From NCBI RefSeq assembly GCF_003054325.1, contig NZ_QBKU01000004.1:124001-188000 (forward strand): a stretch of 64,000 nucleotides of DNA. Direction: 5' to 3'. The stretch comes from Sulfitobacter mediterraneus (lineage in GTDB: Bacteria > Pseudomonadota > Alphaproteobacteria > Rhodobacterales > Rhodobacteraceae). Shown piece by piece: positions 62,741 to 64,000 of this stretch. Both the position numbers and the translations under genes were made by a program. The notes under the pieces are model-generated. The model worked only from the letters and a program-made list of their open reading frames with translations. It made no database searches and was not told where the DNA came from. The stretch's first letter is position 1. Each line of letters opens with the position of its first letter.

Positions 62741-64000
62741 ATGGGTATCCAAGCTGCAGAGATTTCTGCGATCCTGAAAGACCAGATCAAGAATTTCGGT
62801 CAAGAAGCAGAAGTGGCCGAAGTTGGCCGCGTGCTGTCCGTCGGTGACGGTATTGCCCGTGTTTACGGTCTGGACAATGTTCAGGCTGGTGAAATGGTTG
62901 AATTCCCCGGCGGTATTCAGGGTATGGCCCTGAACCTCGAAGCGGACAACGTTGGTGTTGTTATCTTCGGTTCCGACCGTGACATCAAAGAAGGCGACAC
63001 TGTTAAGCGCACAAACTCCATTGTGGACGTGCCAACAGGTGACGAACTTCTTGGCCGTGTTGTAGACGGTCTGGGCAACCCAATTGACGGCAAAGGCCCG
63101 ATCAAATCCAAGACCCGTGGTCTTGCAGATGTGAAAGCGCCCGGCATTATCCCGCGTAAGTCGGTGCATGAGCCAATGTCGACAGGTCTGAAATCTGTTG
63201 ATGCGATGATCCCGATTGGCCGTGGCCAGCGTGAATTGATCATTGGCGACCGTCAAACCGGTAAAACAGCCGTGGCGCTTGACGCCATGCTGAACCAGGC
63301 ACAGGTGAACGCCGCCGCTGGTGACGACGAGAGCAAGAAAATGTACTGCGTGTACGTTGCGATTGGTCAAAAACGCTCCACCGTGGCGCAGCTGGTCAAA
63401 AAGCTCGAAGAATCCGGCGCCATCGAATATTCCATCGTTGTGGCCGCGACTGCATCCGAGCCTGCACCGATGCAGTTCCTCGCGCCTTATTCCGCCACCG
63501 CGATGGCAGAGCACTTCCGCGACAATGGCCGCCACGCTTTGATCATCTATGATGATTTGTCAAAGCAGGCCGTTTCTTATCGCCAGATGTCCCTGCTTCT
63601 GCGTCGTCCACCGGGGCGTGAAGCTTATCCTGGTGACGTTTTCTATCTCCACTCCCGCCTGCTGGAACGTTCGGCCAAGCTGAACGAAGACAACGGTGCC
63701 GGTTCTTTGACGGCCCTGCCGATCATCGAAACCCAAGGTGGTGACGTGTCCGCGTTTATTCCAACCAACGTGATTTCGATCACCGACGGTCAGATCTTCT
63801 TGGAAACAGAATTGTTCTACCAAGGTATCCGTCCTGCTGTGAACACCGGTCTTTCGGTTTCGCGGGTTGGCTCTTCGGCCCAGACCAAAGCGATGTCTTC
63901 GGTTGCCGGTCCGGTGAAATTGTCCTTGGCTCAGTACCGCGAAATGGCGGCCTTTGCTCAGTTCGGTTCCGATCTGGATGCCGCCACCCAGCAGTTGCTG
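62741..64000 (+). CDS. atpA: ATP synthase alpha subunit, cut by window edge
   Basis: The first 420 codons of the F1 alpha subunit. Starts [20 protein letters not shown], with the N-terminal barrel ([19 protein letters not shown]), the P-loop [16 protein letters not shown] near residue 170, [19 protein letters not shown] and [20 protein letters not shown]. The end lies beyond the window. It starts immediately after the atpH stop codon. Alpha subunits are non-catalytic nucleotide-binding partners of beta. Confidence 0.97.
   Translation, partial: MGIQAAEISAILKDQIKNFGQEAEVAEVGRVLSVGDGIARVYGLDNVQAGEMVEFPGGIQGMALNLEADNVGVVIFGSDRDIKEGDTVKRTNSIVDVPTGDELLGRVVDGLGNPIDGKGPIKSKTRGLADVKAPGIIPRKSVHEPMSTGLKSVDAMIPIGRGQRELIIGDRQTGKTAVALDAMLNQAQVNAAAGDDESKKMYCVYVAIGQKRSTVAQLVKKLEESGAIEYSIVVAATASEPAPMQFLAPYSATAMAEHFRDNGRHALIIYDDLSKQAVSYRQMSLLLRRPPGREAYPGDVFYLHSRLLERSAKLNEDNGAGSLTALPIIETQGGDVSAFIPTNVISITDGQIFLETELFYQGIRPAVNTGLSVSRVGSSAQTKAMSSVAGPVKLSLAQYREMAAFAQFGSDLDAATQQLL

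Noticed and set aside
1..64000. CRISPR arrays, tRNA/rRNA genes, complete insertion sequences, integrase or phage genes
   Set aside because: I looked for regularly spaced repeats, tRNA T-loop signatures, transposase and integrase motifs and found none that hold up.

Overview
The window reads as chromosomal DNA of an alphaproteobacterium of the Rhodobacterales (Roseobacter-type). The evidence is the aa3 oxidase subunit IV micro-gene, an atp operon that starts with atpH-atpA, the phbA-phbB pair, a UbiA/polyprenyl synthase set for ubiquinone, an ETF-ubiquinone oxidoreductase, a DmdC-like acyl-CoA dehydrogenase, a Sua5-type TsaC and many short-overlap (ATGA/GTGA) operons in GC-rich DNA. I saw no tRNA or rRNA gene, no CRISPR array, no complete insertion sequence and no prophage. 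Nearly all of the window is protein coding, with about 65 genes.

Layout. 0-6 kb: an OmpA/BON envelope protein, divergent ubiA and rsmE, gshA. 6-11 kb (minus): a pyrimidine/phospholipid operon (pyrB, three small membrane genes, a pyrC-like gene without the catalytic metal ligands, plsY, a 92-residue unknown, a LysE exporter). 11-19 kb: uracil-DNA glycosylase, LysE exporter, moaB, an RND efflux pair, a DsbD-alpha-like periplasmic protein, yqgE. 19-25.6 kb: tsaC, acyl-CoA dehydrogenase with a metallo-beta-lactamase-fold enzyme, oxidase subunit IV, a lipoprotein, azlCD. 25.6-29.7 kb: a tightly coupled molybdenum cofactor operon (fdhD, mobA, mobB, a fused moeA). 30-35 kb: acetyltransferase, greA, a soxR/VOC divergent pair with a recognisable MerR-type promoter, ETF-QO. 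35-42 kb: TPR protein, ispE, polyprenyl diphosphate synthase, tRNA methyltransferase, small proteins, LysR. 42-48 kb: phbA/phbB, an EAL protein, tag, and a stretch of visibly lower GC with a LysE exporter and a threonine-aldolase-like enzyme. 47.7-53 kb: rpsD with a structured leader, hisC-tyrA-extensin operon, DUF2125 protein, chaC. 53-61 kb: a MotA/MotB-like pair whose B subunit carries a very long coiled coil, an M23 peptidase, clpA, gloB. 61-64 kb: methyltransferase, DUF3775 protein, atpH and the first 420 codons of atpA.

How it fits together. Most genes are housekeeping: glutathione synthesis and use (gshA, chaC, gloB), ubiquinone and isoprenoids (ubiA, ispE, ispB), pyrimidine and phospholipid synthesis, molybdenum cofactor maturation, beta-oxidation electron flow into quinone (acyl-CoA dehydrogenase, ETF-QO), and polyhydroxybutyrate precursor supply. 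The least explained material is the proton-channel-like pair at 53.1-56.4 kb, the membrane micro-genes in the pyr operon, the MoeA fusion, and the rpsD leader with an in-frame upstream reading frame that overlaps the rpsD start. Start codons and operators are read by eye; family names rest on motif recognition, with no database search.
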